This document shows positions 11,341 through 21,811 of a stretch of DNA of 64,000 nt, in pieces. The position numbers and the translations under genes are program-made. A model generated the notes under the pieces. That model was not told where the DNA came from. It saw only the letters and a list, made by a program, of their open reading frames with translations, and searched no databases. This stretch comes from Lactuca virosa (lineage: Eukaryota > Streptophyta > Magnoliopsida > Asterales > Asteraceae). Position 1 is the first letter of the stretch; the number at the start of each line of letters is the position of its first letter. The DNA is taken from the NCBI GenBank assembly GCA_928212115.1, contig CAKMRJ010000001.1, positions 179,990,263 to 180,054,262 of the forward strand, read 5' to 3'.

Positions 11341-11711
11341 TTATGTACGTGTTTTGTATCTCCCATGTATATCATAGCGAAACAATTCTCACACCAAGCC
11401 AAGCTTTTACACTTGCTAAGTTAGAATATAGTTTCTTATGAATCGTACATTATCTATGTACAACACAAGGACGACTACAGTGCTCCCACTAGCACTGACA
11501 TATATGTGGCTTATCTATGTTTCTCGAAATTCAAACTCCTTGAACTTTTCTCATTGAAACAAAGATTCCAATTACTCCCACTAGCTTTGACATATATATG
11601 GCTTATCTTTATTTCTTGAAATTCAAATTCCTTGAACTTTCTCATTGAAATAATGATCCCACTTGCGAGATGCTTATTTCGGTCCATAAATGAACTTATT
11701 AAGCTTACACA
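11341..11711 (-). pseudogene. Copia reverse transcriptase fragments
   Basis: The minus strand at 11711-11641 reads VCKLNKFIYGPK-stop-ASRKWDHYFNE, the conserved copia RT box (normally L-x-x-S-L-Y-G-L-K-Q-A-x-R-x-W). Near 11430-11350 a SVKAWLG-like stretch follows, as expected downstream. The catalytic Y-V-D-D region between them is replaced by a 92-bp duplication. Confidence 0.75.
11483..11665 (-). repeat. Tandem duplication within RT, period 92 bp
   Basis: CTCCCACTAGC starts at 11483 and 11575. About 85% of the following bases agree. Confidence 0.85.
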
Positions 11712-11937
11712 TCCTTCAAAACCTATCTTGGTTTGATTATGTGTTTGTTCCTATCCATCATTGTCTCTTCTTGAAGATCCACTTATACCTAATGGTTAAG
11801 GTCAAGTGCTTGATCTACCAAGTTTCAACATACATGGATTGAATCTCGCTTTCCAATTCCTCTTTCTATATTGTTGCCTTTAGGGCCTACCATAGCTTCC
11901 GATAGCTGATACACTCTGATTGCTATCTAATAAACTC

Positions 11938-12186
11938 TTATATAACTAGGTCTATGACGTCTTCTATCATATCTATAAGGAAAAATGGAAATATGTCAGT
12001 TTCCTTAATAGCTCTTTCAATTCCAAATTGAATGTTATGTCCAACTTTAGGCTCTTCGTTGGTTGGATCTCGAATCTTATCAAGATCAATGTGGCTCCCA
12101 CTAGCCCTTTTGGAAATCAGCTTCCTCTCTCGGAAGACTGCCCTTCGAGCAACATACATTTTGTTCTCATAAGGATTGTTAAACAA
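11938..12186 (-). pseudogene. Copia integrase C-terminal fragment
   Basis: An 82-codon minus frame reads NPYENKMYVARRAVFRERKL, then SGSHIDLDKIRDPTNEE. This is the conserved copia box linking integrase to RT (N-P-x-x-x-K-x-x-x-x-R-x-A-x-F). It lies upstream of RT on the minus strand as expected. Confidence 0.8.
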
Positions 12187-12762
12187 TTATCCAAAATGAT
12201 TGATAGGTTCTCCAACGAGATAACACATCTCTATTCAATGTCCCAGATTGTCGAGCGCTTCAACGACGAGCGTAAGCCTCATAATCGTAGACTTACATAT
12301 ATGGAAGTGAGGATAGAATCCCACTTCACATATCATAGAGTGTTTCAGGAACCTACTTAGTTGGCACAAGACCAAAGGACTTCTTGTAACACTATTCATG
12401 GTACAATCCACGATTTGTTAGCAAATACAGTGCGACTCATCTAGTACAAAATCAATGAACGATTTGTTTCTCTATCCAACTAACACTTCCTAGTGGCAGT
12501 GTTTTGGGAGGAGACAGATCATGAAACTCTTTCACAATTACTTAGATGATCGATAAAGTTTGCACTGAGATTCTCACTATGAGTGTCTCATCCTATTGCC
12601 CAATTGATTCTCAACTTCACTTTATGAGAGCTCTGAACACCTGAAAGGTTTCAGACTCACATTCATACGAAGTTGGTATCACCATGTATTGCGATTAATC
12701 TGAACGGTCCATTAGTGTAAACTAATTCCAACAGATACTCACATCAACCAGTGAAACATTCA

Positions 12763-12945
12763 TCATCTATCTTGATAAACAAGATTTGCATTTATCATGA
12801 GACTCGAGGTCAAATGATATCCAAAATCCGATCCAACTGGATACTTGGTAATGCATTTCTCGTTTATGTATCCAAGACTATGATTCCACAAATACATTTC
12901 ACCCAAAACTTTGGATGTATTTGAATCAGTACATATTGTGGTCAT
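12763..12945 (-). pseudogene. Copia GAG-pre-integrase fragment
   Basis: Minus frame with LGEMYLWNHSLGYINEKCI, resembling the L-W-H-x-R-L-G-H-x box with both histidines displaced or altered. Correct order before integrase. Confidence 0.7.
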
Positions 12946-15598
12946 TCTGAACGATCCATTAGTTGAACTAACATCAACAGATATTCACAATAATACACCT
13001 TATTTAAATGTTCGAATCAATTTTGAACGATTGCTACTATACTAGCTTCATAGATTTCATGACTTTCTTTTAACATGTTAGAATGCTCTACATTTAAATA
13101 AGTCAGAACTATCTCATGAATTATAGTATAAAAAAATTTTAGTTATATTACCATAGACTAAACTCTTGAGGAGAATTGTCATTTGATCCCATGAATGTAG
13201 CAAGGGCTTGGCATTCATGATCAAATTATCTTCTCCATGTTCTAGTCTTCTTACTTCATTTTAGTAACTGCACATTCTTGCAAATGTCAGTACTAATCCT
13301 CAGTAAAATACTCAAGGTTTAGAAGTAATGTTTTGATGGCATTATAAATTCATATATTTTTTTTGAATAACAAACATGAAAGAACTAGTTATCTTTTGAT
13401 CCAATGGAAAGTAGCACGGGCTCGTGATCCATGATCAAATTTAACTTCTTCATGTTCCAGTCCTTTCACCTCAAATATACATTTGGGCAAGTTTGATTTC
13501 TTAGTCCTTTTCTTGTTATGGAAACGAGCAACTATCAGAACATGTCTTAGAATAAGCCTTCCTTTGTCCTAGGTATTAGGGCCTAGATTAGGTATACCCA
13601 CACTAATCGCCTTTTAAACCGTGTGCAATTGGCTTTCTTCTTGACACTTCTATTAATGATAGTAAAATATGGGAGTGTTTTGAAGTTTGAGTTTCTATGA
13701 CTGCCATGTTAATTCCAAAAGGAAACTTTAACATGCTCCACAACTCCTTCATGGTCATTCCAAGTTGTTCATATCAAAATCAAAATGAATTGATTATATG
13801 TACATGTCAGCTAGTCGATTAATCCTAGTCAACTCCTAACTCAAGGAAATTCCATTTTACTTCAATATGTCATTTTACAACGTACATTTGACAATTGCTC
13901 TTTCTAACACTTTAGAATGCAATGTTTGAAGTAACCAAGGAATAGCTTTAACAAAGGCATGATCTTTCTTTTCGTTTATGAGAACTACTCCCAAACTACG
14001 AATTTAACAAGATTGATCATCCTCATAGCTAATCCTTTCAAAGGTTTTATAGCAGTAAAATTTTAGTGGATAAGGTTATAGACATCATTCAATAACAAAT
14101 TCCATTATAGTTTGTTTTACTTATCCTTAGAAAATAATCACCCTAAATAAAATTATTTTATAAGGCTAGGATCCATATTTGGCTCCATGATGTGTAAAGG
14201 GATGCCGTAAACACACCATAAAGTTATTTAGGTAGGCAAAGCCTTTGCCAATTTCGATCACCACGAAATTCCTAGATCTTTGAGATTCATTGACTATCAA
14301 TGGCATGTTAATCTCGAATTATGTTCATCTCAAATTCAATGACGGGGTCGCCGCGGATCATTGAACAGATGGTGAATCGACCATACAAAACCGCATGGTC
14401 CCCGGCTCAAGTTACGCTTGAGATTCGCGAGTTCCACATCATTCTCTACTTATACTCTCCAATTGACGTGCCGGTTAACCACGCGAGCTCCATCAACAAG
14501 TTATAAAGAGAATGTGCAACTTTTATGGATAACATAAAATTCACATTAAATAGATTGAGAATTAACCTTGCAAAATAGCATGGTCCCCGACTCTTGCGAG
14601 TTCTATATCATTCTCAACTATACCCTATATTGATGTGTCGGTTAACCACACGAGCTCCATCAACAGAATATAAAGAGAATTGCAATTTTCATGGATAATA
14701 TAAACTCACATTCTATTAATAAAACGGGATTTTGTTTTATACTTGTATTTAAAATACTTTTAGATTGACCATTATCACTATCAAACCCTTTCGGTAACTC
14801 CATTCACAAAATGCAATTGGGCGGTGAGGGTGGTAAGCGCGAAGCATATTAAAAACCGACCTCATTAGGAATCAAAGAGACCTCCTTAAACCCCTACATT
14901 AGAACGAGTGAGCCTAGTCGATGTAAGACTGACAATGTCAATATTTAAACACGCGAGGGCGCATGTTGTAACTTTCTTATACATATAATAGACACAATTC
15001 TAATATATATAAATATAAGGGGTAAATTTAAAACTCTTTAAATTTAGTTGTCTATTATTAATTCTAATTAATTGCGAGGACGCAATGTAACAATTAATAA
15101 ATCAGAAGGGGGTAATATTCAAATTTATAAATCTCTTTTATAAATAATATTAAATATTTAAATTCACTATTTAAATAATAGATAAATATTCAAATTCAAA
15201 TAAACACATAAATATTCAAATTCAAATAAACATATTTAAACAATATTTATCTATTAATAAATATTCAAATTCAAATAAACACATAAATATTCAAATTCAA
15301 ATAAACATATTTAAACAATATTTATCTATTAATAAATATTCAAATTCAAATAAAACATTTAAATAATATTTATCAATTTCCAGATTTAAAACATTTTAAA
15401 ATTTGGTAATTATCCATATTTGATAAAGCTTCATATTTGAAAAATGGAAAAAATCTGAAAACCCTAATTCTGCTGAGCTCACGTCGTGAGCTGCGACTAA
15501 GGTATTATCAATTACGAATTTTTCAATAATCCTTCTACCATTCAATTTCAAACAAAGTTTTACAGAAAACATGGATCTAGGGTGAACATAACCATGAA
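12946..15598 (-). other. Gag and leader region of element B, non-coding
   Basis: No gag motif survives. Two duplications lie inside: about 14385-14550 against 14570-14716 (sharing GCATGGTCCCCG, CGAGTTC, GTTAACCAC and CGAGCTCCATCAACA) and an AT-rich array of about 75-bp units at 15181-15370 built on AAATATTCAAATTCAAATAA. The 82-codon frame at 15396-15644 overlaps the primer-binding site and LTR and is not a gene. Confidence 0.6.
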
Positions 15599-15616
15599 CC
15601 AATGGCTCTGATACCA
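15599..15616 (-). other. Primer-binding site of element B
   Basis: The minus strand reads TGGTATCAGAGCCATTGG one base from the 5' LTR, complementary to initiator tRNA-Met. Confidence 0.92.
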
Positions 15617-15617
15617 C

Positions 15618-16398
15618 TGTTGGGTTTCTACGCATCAAATACACTCTAAAACTAGGTAGCGGAAAAATCGAAACAACGATATACCTAAGTGTACATGCAA
15701 CCTATGGATCTATGGCTTCATGCTAATTACATCAACCCTAGAAAACTAAAACATAAGTAAGAAAACATACCTCTTATGTAGCCCTTGATCTCCATGCTTC
15801 CATGAAGTTGCTTGGATGAAAGGATCCAAACCAGAATCCCTCTAATGGTATCACACCCAATGACACCAAAGAGTGGAATAAAAATAACTAGGAGAAGGGT
15901 CAATTTCACAAACCCAAAGGGGTTAGAAATCGTCCCTAAGAGGGGGAGGAAGAAGGGATGGCGAAACTTCAAGCCAAGGTGCAAGGAGGAATGAAATCCC
16001 TAAGGCCCTATTTATAGCCTTGGATGCCTCCTAGGGTTTAGTACTCCTTCCCATGTGGGATGGAGGCATAACCACGAAATTTCACTCCTTTCCCACGTGG
16101 GATGGAGTGATTTTCATCCAACCCTAATTCCATAAGGTTCTGGAACATTCCTGATTAACCAACTATCGATTAATGAACATTCAACCCTTTAATTAATTAA
16201 ACTATTAATTAATTCCCAAAATATATTTCCAAAATATATTTCCAATTAGTTTCTAATTAATTATTAACCATAATAATTAATAAACCAATTTCTCCTTTAT
16301 TTATTCTACTCAATTTGGGTCTTGAGGGCAACCCAAAAGGACCCTGCTATTATTAGAAATATTACCAATAGTTAATGACCTTGGACACTATTCCAACA
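15618..16398 (-). repeat. Right (5') LTR of element B
   Basis: 781 bp. It matches 8824-9605 apart from about four visible changes, one of which turns CATGTG into CACGTG within TCCCACGTGGGA near 16094. Confidence 0.95.
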
Positions 16399-16403
16399 GT
16401 TGG
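16399..16403. repeat. Right TSD GTTGG of element B
   Basis: Directly after the CCAACA end of B. The LTR of element A continues from 16404. Confidence 0.92.
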
Positions 16404-16827
16404 GTCAAAAATATATGGTTTATACTTTACTTTTCTAGGAAAATGTACTTTTTGTGTCTTGGACCGTAAACAGCTTGGTGTTTACGGTCATATATGTGTT
16501 TACGGTCGTGAACAGGTTCACGGCCGTGAACCTGTTCACGGCCCATGCCTCATATATATATGGTGAGGAGTGCATGTGGGTGTAAGAGTTAGAAATTAAG
16601 GAGAGGTTAAGTGTGTGAAACCCAATGTGTTCTAGAGAGAGAAACTAAAGAGAAGTTTTGTGTGTGTGAATCTCTTGTATCTAGATCTTCATTCTAATCA
16701 ATTCATACATAGATTCATCATATTCTTCTTCTTCTTCTCTTCTATTTTATCTGACATCATCCGTTTGATTGGGATTCCGCACCATCAAACGGATCTGATT
16801 GATACACAAGCAGATTGGGGACTTACA
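16404..16827 (+). repeat. Left LTR of element A (bases 7-430)
   Basis: Aligns over its length with 21378-21806 and ends TTACA. The first six bases, TGTTGG, are at 8818-8823, separated by element B. It contains an 11-bp inverted repeat (GACCGTAAACA at 16462-16472 against 16479-16489), a perfect 34-base palindrome (16507-16540) and a TATA tract at about 16552-16561. Confidence 0.92.
16507..16540. promoter_or_regulatory. 34-bp perfect palindrome just upstream of the LTR TATA box
   Basis: The left half CGTGAACAGGTTCACGG is the exact reverse complement of the right half. The centre is GTTCACGGCCGTGAAC. The TATA tract starts about 11 bases downstream. The right LTR copy (21484-21517) has one mismatch. 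Position and symmetry suggest a dimeric factor site or a cruciform. This is inference. Confidence 0.8.
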
Positions 16828-16829
16828 AT

Positions 16830-16845
16830 TGGTATCAGAGCTTGG
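16830..16845 (+). other. Primer-binding site of element A (tRNA-iMet type)
   Basis: TGGTATCAGAGCTTGG, two bases after the LTR. TGGTATCAGAGC is complementary to the 3' end of plant initiator tRNA-Met. Confidence 0.9.
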
Positions 16846-17044
16846 ATTGTATCAGTCGTTTTCGTCAGATCTGGAGCTTATTTGATCGTATTTTTGAAGG
16901 ATTTTTGCGTTTTTGGATAGATCTTGGCAAAATAAGGGGGGTTTGTTCTTCGTGTTTTTGATAAAAACGAGTTTTTGATCGAGTTTTGGAGCAAAAAGGG
17001 TGAAAAACGTTGTTTTTGGTCGTAACCAGCGAGGGGGTGGCGGA

Positions 17045-17245
17045 GTGTACGGTCAGCAGCTAGGGTTTCCGAAGTTTGCGGCAGGAGTTTACGGCCTCGA
17101 AGTTTACGTTCCGAGATTACGGCCTGGAGTTTAAGGTCCGAGATTACGGCCCTCGGTTTACGGTCCGAGGTTCACGGCCGGTCTTCGCACGTGTACGGCC
17201 CGCGGTTCACGGCCAGCCTTTCCTCGAAGTTCACGGCCTCCTCAT
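17045..17245 (+). repeat. Leader array of the 9-base word TTYACGGYC
   Basis: About a dozen variants of GTTTACGGCC, GTTCACGGCC, ATTACGGCC and TTTACGGTCC occur within 200 bases of the untranslated leader. They are irregularly spaced and not a simple tandem repeat. The same word forms the arms of the LTR palindromes at 16462-16540. Confidence 0.75.
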
Positions 17246-17333
17246 TTGCGGTCCACATCCTCGCATCGCATCTCGTCTTCGATCAGAGTACGAAGTTCGC
17301 ATCGGTGTTCATTTAAAAAAAGGGGAAGCGATT

Positions 17334-17410
17334 TTGCAGGTGCCGGGGATCGAACCCGGGCCTCCTCCCAAAATTATCCAGCGCCTTAACCAACTCCTCT
17401 GGCTAGCTGG
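17334..17410 (-). other. tRNA-like remnant in the leader of element A
   Basis: On the minus strand there is an A-box-like GCCAGAGGAGTTGGTTAAGG and, about 30 bases on, a perfect T arm with CCGGG/CCCGG around TTCGATC, a good B box. The acceptor arms (CACCTGC on the 3' side) find no partner on the 5' side, and no clean anticodon stem is visible. Best seen as a degenerate or chimeric tRNA-derived sequence, not a functional tRNA gene. Confidence 0.45.
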
Positions 17411-17539
17411 ATGATAAATCCCTTCGTTTTTTAATTCAAAAGGAGTTCTTCTCTCGGTTCCAGTTTCGCATTTTTTACATTTTCAGCCAAAAATCAATTT
17501 TTTTTTCTTTTTAAATTACATTTTCAACCCAAAAATTTT

Positions 17540-17760
17540 AGATTTTAATTTTTGACTTTTAATTTTGACTTTTTACTTAAAATTTTGACTTTGAGTTTTA
17601 AAGTTTGACCTTTGACTTTCTCGTTTAACTTTCAAAATTTCAAATTTAGCTTTTCAGTTTGACTTTTATGTTTGACTTTTTAAGTTTGACTTTTGAGTTT
17701 GACTTTTTAAATTTGACTTTTAAGGTTGACTTTTGAGTTTTTTAAGTCAAAGGGAATTTT
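17540..17760 (+). repeat. TTGACTTTT-rich leader segment
   Basis: Ten or more TTTGACTTTT or TTTGACCTTT words occur up to the gag start. TTGAC is the core of the plant W-box bound by WRKY factors. Whether it is functional or only low-complexity DNA is not decidable from sequence. Confidence 0.6.
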
Positions 17761-17769
17761 TGATAAAAA

Positions 17770-19080
17770 ATGAGTTCTTCAAACATCAATGTCAATGAAC
17801 TTTCCTTGGAGAATTTACGTGAACATTATGAATTACTTCGTAGAGAGAACGAGGACCTAAAATACGAAATGTATCAACTTAGGAAAGGACAGAAACCCCT
17901 GAAGGCTGAATTAGAAGCTAAAACCAAAGACTTTAGAAAACTTCAGGAAGATTATAGTATTACGAGTACACATTATAGATATGTAACTGAACAACTTGAT
18001 GAGGTAACTGCTGAGCTTGACACATTGAAAAACAAATTTGAAAATGCAGATTTTACTTTTAGAAAATTTGATGTGTCAAGTGAAGTAGTTGCATCAATGA
18101 TTGAAACCAATTTGAAATTTAAATAGAATCAGTCGAAAGGCTTAGGTTATGACAAAGTGCCTCCTCCTTTTAATCATACTTATACTAATGTCCCTTTGTC
18201 AAAAGAGGAGATTGATAGAGAGCCATTTCTCAAGTATGGATTTTTGTCAGGTGGTACCATTAATGTTGAAAATACTAATGTTTCTACTTCCCATGCAGAT
18301 CAATCTTTAAGTCAATCAAAGCAAGCAGCTGAAGAGAGTGTGTCTGATAATGAAATTGTGCCAGAAAGTGTTGAGCTGAACGATTCTAATGCTTCTACTT
18401 CTTGTGCAGGTAAAGTAACGGAAGGTGAGAACAAGGAGAAAACTATTGAACATACCAATGTCTCCTTGAACTCTGAATCTGTTGCTTCGAACTCAGTTGC
18501 TTCTGATCAACCTGCTGTTGAGAAGTACATGCCACCAAATCAAGTGAAACAACCGACTTGCTGCAATTGTGCTTGTGGGAACAATAAGAGACGAGGCATG
18601 GATACGCCACCAGGGGCAGGAAGAAACAACTCCTACGTGAAGAAGCAGACTTGCTTTCACTGTGGAACACCTGGACACATTGCCAGACATTGTCCAAATC
18701 GCGCATATGTTCCCTACTACACACAAGAGTGGCAGAACGCGCCAAGAGGGAGATTTTCCAAAAGAAACCCTTCAAGGTCACGTTCAGACAATGGTGAATG
18801 GAACGCGCAGAAGGCCAAGAATCAAAATCCCAAAGTCAAGAAGGGTATGCCGGCCAAGAAGCCAAATCCAAGAGATGCTCAAATGAAACCAAGACCGGTT
18901 AGGTCAAAGCCATCTAGGCAGCCGGCTTCCAGTTCAAAATCAAGTACTGAGGCACCCATCAGATCGAAAAAGAAATGGGTTAAACCAAACTACAGATGGG
19001 TTCCGAAGGTTCAATCTCCCAAATCATCTAATGATTCTAATATTTCTACATCTTCTGTTTGTGATAAACAGGATATGTAA
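17770..19080 (+). pseudogene. Copia gag with one in-frame TAG
   Basis: The frame runs from ATG at 17770 to a stop at 19080 with a single TAG at 18124-18126 and no frameshift. The first 118 codons are charged and coiled-coil-like (LRRENEDLKYEMYQLRKGQ). The second part starts GLGYDKVPPPFN, a box common in plant copia gag, and contains the knuckle CFHCGTPGHIARHC (CX2CX4HX4C; RNA binding), then a basic Lys/Arg/Pro-rich tail. A usual N-terminal gag domain before the coiled coil is not visible. Gag packages element RNA in cytoplasmic particles. The context of the TAG is not a known readthrough signal, so this copy is likely defective. Confidence 0.85.
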
Positions 19081-19281
19081 TGGGAGAGAGTACTGTGCAA
19101 GGATGACAAAGGTCAACCCAGTTTCAAAATGGACTGGGTCCCAAAGACCAACTAATCCCGCTCTGTGTCGGAGCAGCTATGGAGGCATATCATCAGACTT
19201 CGGTTTGTTGATAGTGCTTGCTCCTGGCACATGATAGGGGACATCTCTCAACTGTACAACATTCAGAATTTTGTTTAGAGT
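19081..19281 (+). pseudogene. Copia protease N-terminal remnant
   Basis: After gag, codons for GQPSFKMDWVPKTN, a stop, then RFVDSACSWHMIGDISQLYN are readable. The second matches the copia protease box (normally V-D-S-G-C-S-x-H-M-T-G). Glycine is replaced by alanine next to the catalytic Asp-Ser. It ends at a stop about 19280. No integrase or RT follows before the 3' LTR. Confidence 0.75.
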
Positions 19282-19317
19282 ATGTGTCCTTTGCGGGAAA
19301 GGAAGAAAGGAAAGGAT

Positions 19318-19428
19318 CACACATGGGGTTTTGTGCTTAACGACATGAAGAATTTTCGGATCTGTTCTGAGACACACATGGGGTTTTGTGCTTAACGACA
19401 TGAAGAATTTTCGGATCTGTTCTGAGAC
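19318..19428 (+). repeat. Tandem duplication, two units of 55 bp
   Basis: CACACATGGGGTTTTGTGCT begins at 19318 and at 19373, and the units are identical over nearly their full length. Confidence 0.9.
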
Positions 19429-19976
19429 TATGCGTGCTGTTCTCAGACCTTCTGGATGCAAAATTCAATTGGTGAATTACGGTTTGAGTTTTCTTCTCGA
19501 TACTCCTAAATTTTATGTTAAACTGATTCGTTTTAAAGACAATATTTTATTTTCTTATAGTTTTTCATTATTAGGCATTATTGGGAAGTGATATAATCAA
19601 GTGATAACGAGCAGCCTGAATCTGTGTAAGGTGCGAAAGTCGAATTGTATGTGCTCTGTGTTCGATGCGCTGGTAGGCACGAAGGGTTTTTAAATGGACT
19701 AGACTAGGATCAGATGAACTTAAGGAGTTTAGAGACTTGAAAAATCTTGACCTAGATAGATCCATTTAGCCTGACAATACAACACACAGATAGGTTGAGC
19801 ACGGAGATATACATGATAATCCACCGGTCACATTAAAGTAATCCGTATCTAGAACTGTGGTTTAACTCTTCGTCGATTTACGGACTCTGTCCTTAATTCC
19901 GGTATTGATGGGGCGACTGGGGAATTCCGATAAAGTAGGTCTATAAGAAATTATTTTCTTGCTTTCTTTCTGTTAG

Positions 19977-20240
19977 TCATATGTTGCCTCCTCTGTGTGA
20001 TTGAAATACATCCGACCTGGACTGCAACATATGCAACTCAATTTCTATGCATCTTCTATCTATGCAATTCTTCCTGCCTGTTAGCCATATGCTGTCTCCT
20101 TTGCGTGATTAAGAATCCGACCTGGTACCCAACATATGCACCATTCTACTTCTCAATCCCTCTAAATCTGGTTAGTCATATGTTTCACCCTCTGCGAGAT
20201 TGGAAGAGATCCGACCTGGGTGTATAGCATATGCATTCTA
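19977..20240 (+). repeat. Three diverged repeats bounded by CATATG
   Basis: Units near 19977-20035, 20085-20140 and 20174-20236 share the order CATATG, a CTC/T-rich word, CTNNGNGNGATT, ATCCGACCTGG, then GCATATGC or ACATATGC. Spacing is about 100 bp. Each unit begins and ends with CATATG-type sequence. Confidence 0.7.
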
Positions 20241-21362
20241 AATCTGACTTCTCTCATAATAATTTTCTGCTCACCTAAAGTAAGGAGTACTTTGGAAGTT
20301 CCTGATTATTGGGGTATGTCAGGAAGCGGGAAACATGTTCTAGTACATTTAAAATTGAACAATCACTAGGTTGTCTGTAGATCTCGCTGCTCAATTTAGG
20401 TGGAGAACAATATGTTTGGTCGTCGTCAGTTGAATGGTCCTTAATGAATATTATCTAGGAACTTAGGATCACATTGTCTTGTCACTTATAGTATGTCCAA
20501 ATTTTGTCACAATCTCTCGTGTTTAAGTGGACCACAATACCAGCGATTGACCAGATCTATTCATGAAGGGAGAGGTACTGATAAACGGATAAAGGCTGTC
20601 TAAAAACTTTGATCCCAAATCACTCTTAAAGTTAGATATCATTTTTATATTTGTTAAATTTGTTCATAGTTTTCTTCTAATTTAAATATCAGGGGAGAAT
20701 TAAAAATTTTAAAAACCAAACAAAAATCAGAAAATTAAAAATCCAAAAATAGTGTTATTTCTGTTTTATTTCTTTTTCAGAAAATATGAAAAATCTAAAA
20801 ATATTGTGTGCTAAGTTTTCTTTTAGTTTTGTTTTGTCTTGAAAAGTGAATTCAGGTGTAGATGAGACTCATGGAGACTGTATCGAGATTTCTGGGCCAA
20901 GGCTTCATCCGTGAGCATCGAAGAATTCTCATTCGAAGGAGCAAGAAATGAAGATTATTCTTTCAACATTCAATCCTTCAACCCCAGAAGCAAGGTGAAG
21001 CTGCAATTGAAGATTATGTGACGGATTGCATTGAAGCCTCCTCAATCAGTCTGCTGCTATCTATGAACCTGCTGAAGTGATCCAGAAGATTAGTTCTCTC
21101 TGAAGATTCTCAAGCTGAAAGCGCTATTTTTCAAGAATCTGTTCAAGAAGCCTCCTCACCCAACGTGCGTTCAAAACCAAATCTTGAAGAAAAGTCCAAC
21201 TACGCAAGATGAAGTCATTCATTGAAGATTCATCAAGTTCATCTTGAAGCTGTGAAGAAATCGAAGATTAACGCTGAAGCCAAGCTCCTAATGAAGATTA
21301 ACAAGAAAAGCCAACTACTTTTTAGGGGGGCTTTATTGGGTCACTTAGAAAAGAAAGCTATA
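20241..21362 (+). other. Non-coding 3' internal region of element A
   Basis: No copia pol motif is found. 20860-21330 is dense in GAAG, GAAGATT and CAAG words. The stretch replaces the deleted pol region, or is foreign filler as in other non-autonomous elements. Confidence 0.6.
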
Positions 21363-21377
21363 AACCAAGGGGGAGAT
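21363..21377 (+). other. Polypurine tract of element A
   Basis: AACCAAGGGGGAGAT directly before the right LTR. Confidence 0.85.
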
Positions 21378-21806
21378 TGTTGGGTCTAAATTATGGTTTA
21401 TACTTTACTTTTCTAAGAAAATGTATTTTTGTGTCTTGGACCGTAAACAGCTTGGTGTTTACGGTCGTATATGTGTTTACGGTCGTGAACAGGTTTACGG
21501 CCGTGAACCTGTTCACGGCCCATGTCTCATATATATATATGGTGAGGAGTGCATGTTGGTGTAAGAGTTAGAAATTAAGAAGAGCTTAAGTGTGTGAAAC
21601 CCAAGGTGTTCTAGAGAGAGAAACTAGAGAGAAGTTTTGTGTCTGTGAATCTCTTGTATCTGGATCTTCATTCTAATCAATTCATACATAGATTCATCAT
21701 ATTCTTCTTCTTCTTCTCTTCTATTTTATCTGACATCATTCGTTTGATTGGGATTCCGCACCATCAAACGGATCTGATTGATACACAAGCAGATTAGGGA
21801 CTTACA
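21378..21806 (+). repeat. Right LTR of element A
   Basis: TGTTGGG...TTACA, 429 bp, aligned with the split left LTR. The palindrome at 21484-21517 carries one mismatch. TATA tract at about 21530-21541. Confidence 0.93.
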
Positions 21807-21811
21807 GTAGG
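21807..21811. repeat. Right target-site duplication GTAGG of element A
   Basis: Matches 8813-8817. The Tat pseudogene resumes at the next base. Confidence 0.92.

Larger units (their letters stand above)
8824..16398 (-). mobile_element. Element B: Ty1/copia retrotransposon, minus strand, young but coding-dead
   Basis: The LTRs are 8824-9605 and 15618-16398 with about four visible differences. The right LTR is the 5' LTR: next to it on the minus strand is a TGGTATCAGAGCCATTGG primer-binding site. A purine tract abuts the left LTR. TSD GTTGG is at 8819-8823 and 16399-16403. The 6-kb interior keeps only fragments of pre-integrase, integrase C-terminus and RT. Near-identical LTRs around dead coding sequence suggest it moved recently using proteins of a relative. 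Confidence 0.93.
8818..21806 (+). mobile_element. Element A: Ty1/copia retrotransposon, gag-only derivative, interrupted by element B
   Basis: The left LTR is 8818-8823 plus 16404-16827 (430 bp, split by element B). The right LTR is 21378-21806 (429 bp). A TGGTATCAGAGC primer-binding site follows the left LTR and a purine tract (21363-21377) precedes the right one. The internal region carries a long leader, a gag frame with a CCHC knuckle and a short protease remnant. Integrase, RT and RNase H are missing, so it must have relied on enzymes in trans. TSD is GTAGG. Confidence 0.92.

Noticed and set aside
8824..16398. Recombination between A and B termini instead of insertion of B into A
   Set aside because: A perfect 5-bp duplication on both sides and complete TG...CA ends fit insertion. 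Recombination would not duplicate GTTGG.
17334..17410. Functional tRNA gene
   Set aside because: Acceptor stem and anticodon stem do not pair; kept only as tRNA-like.
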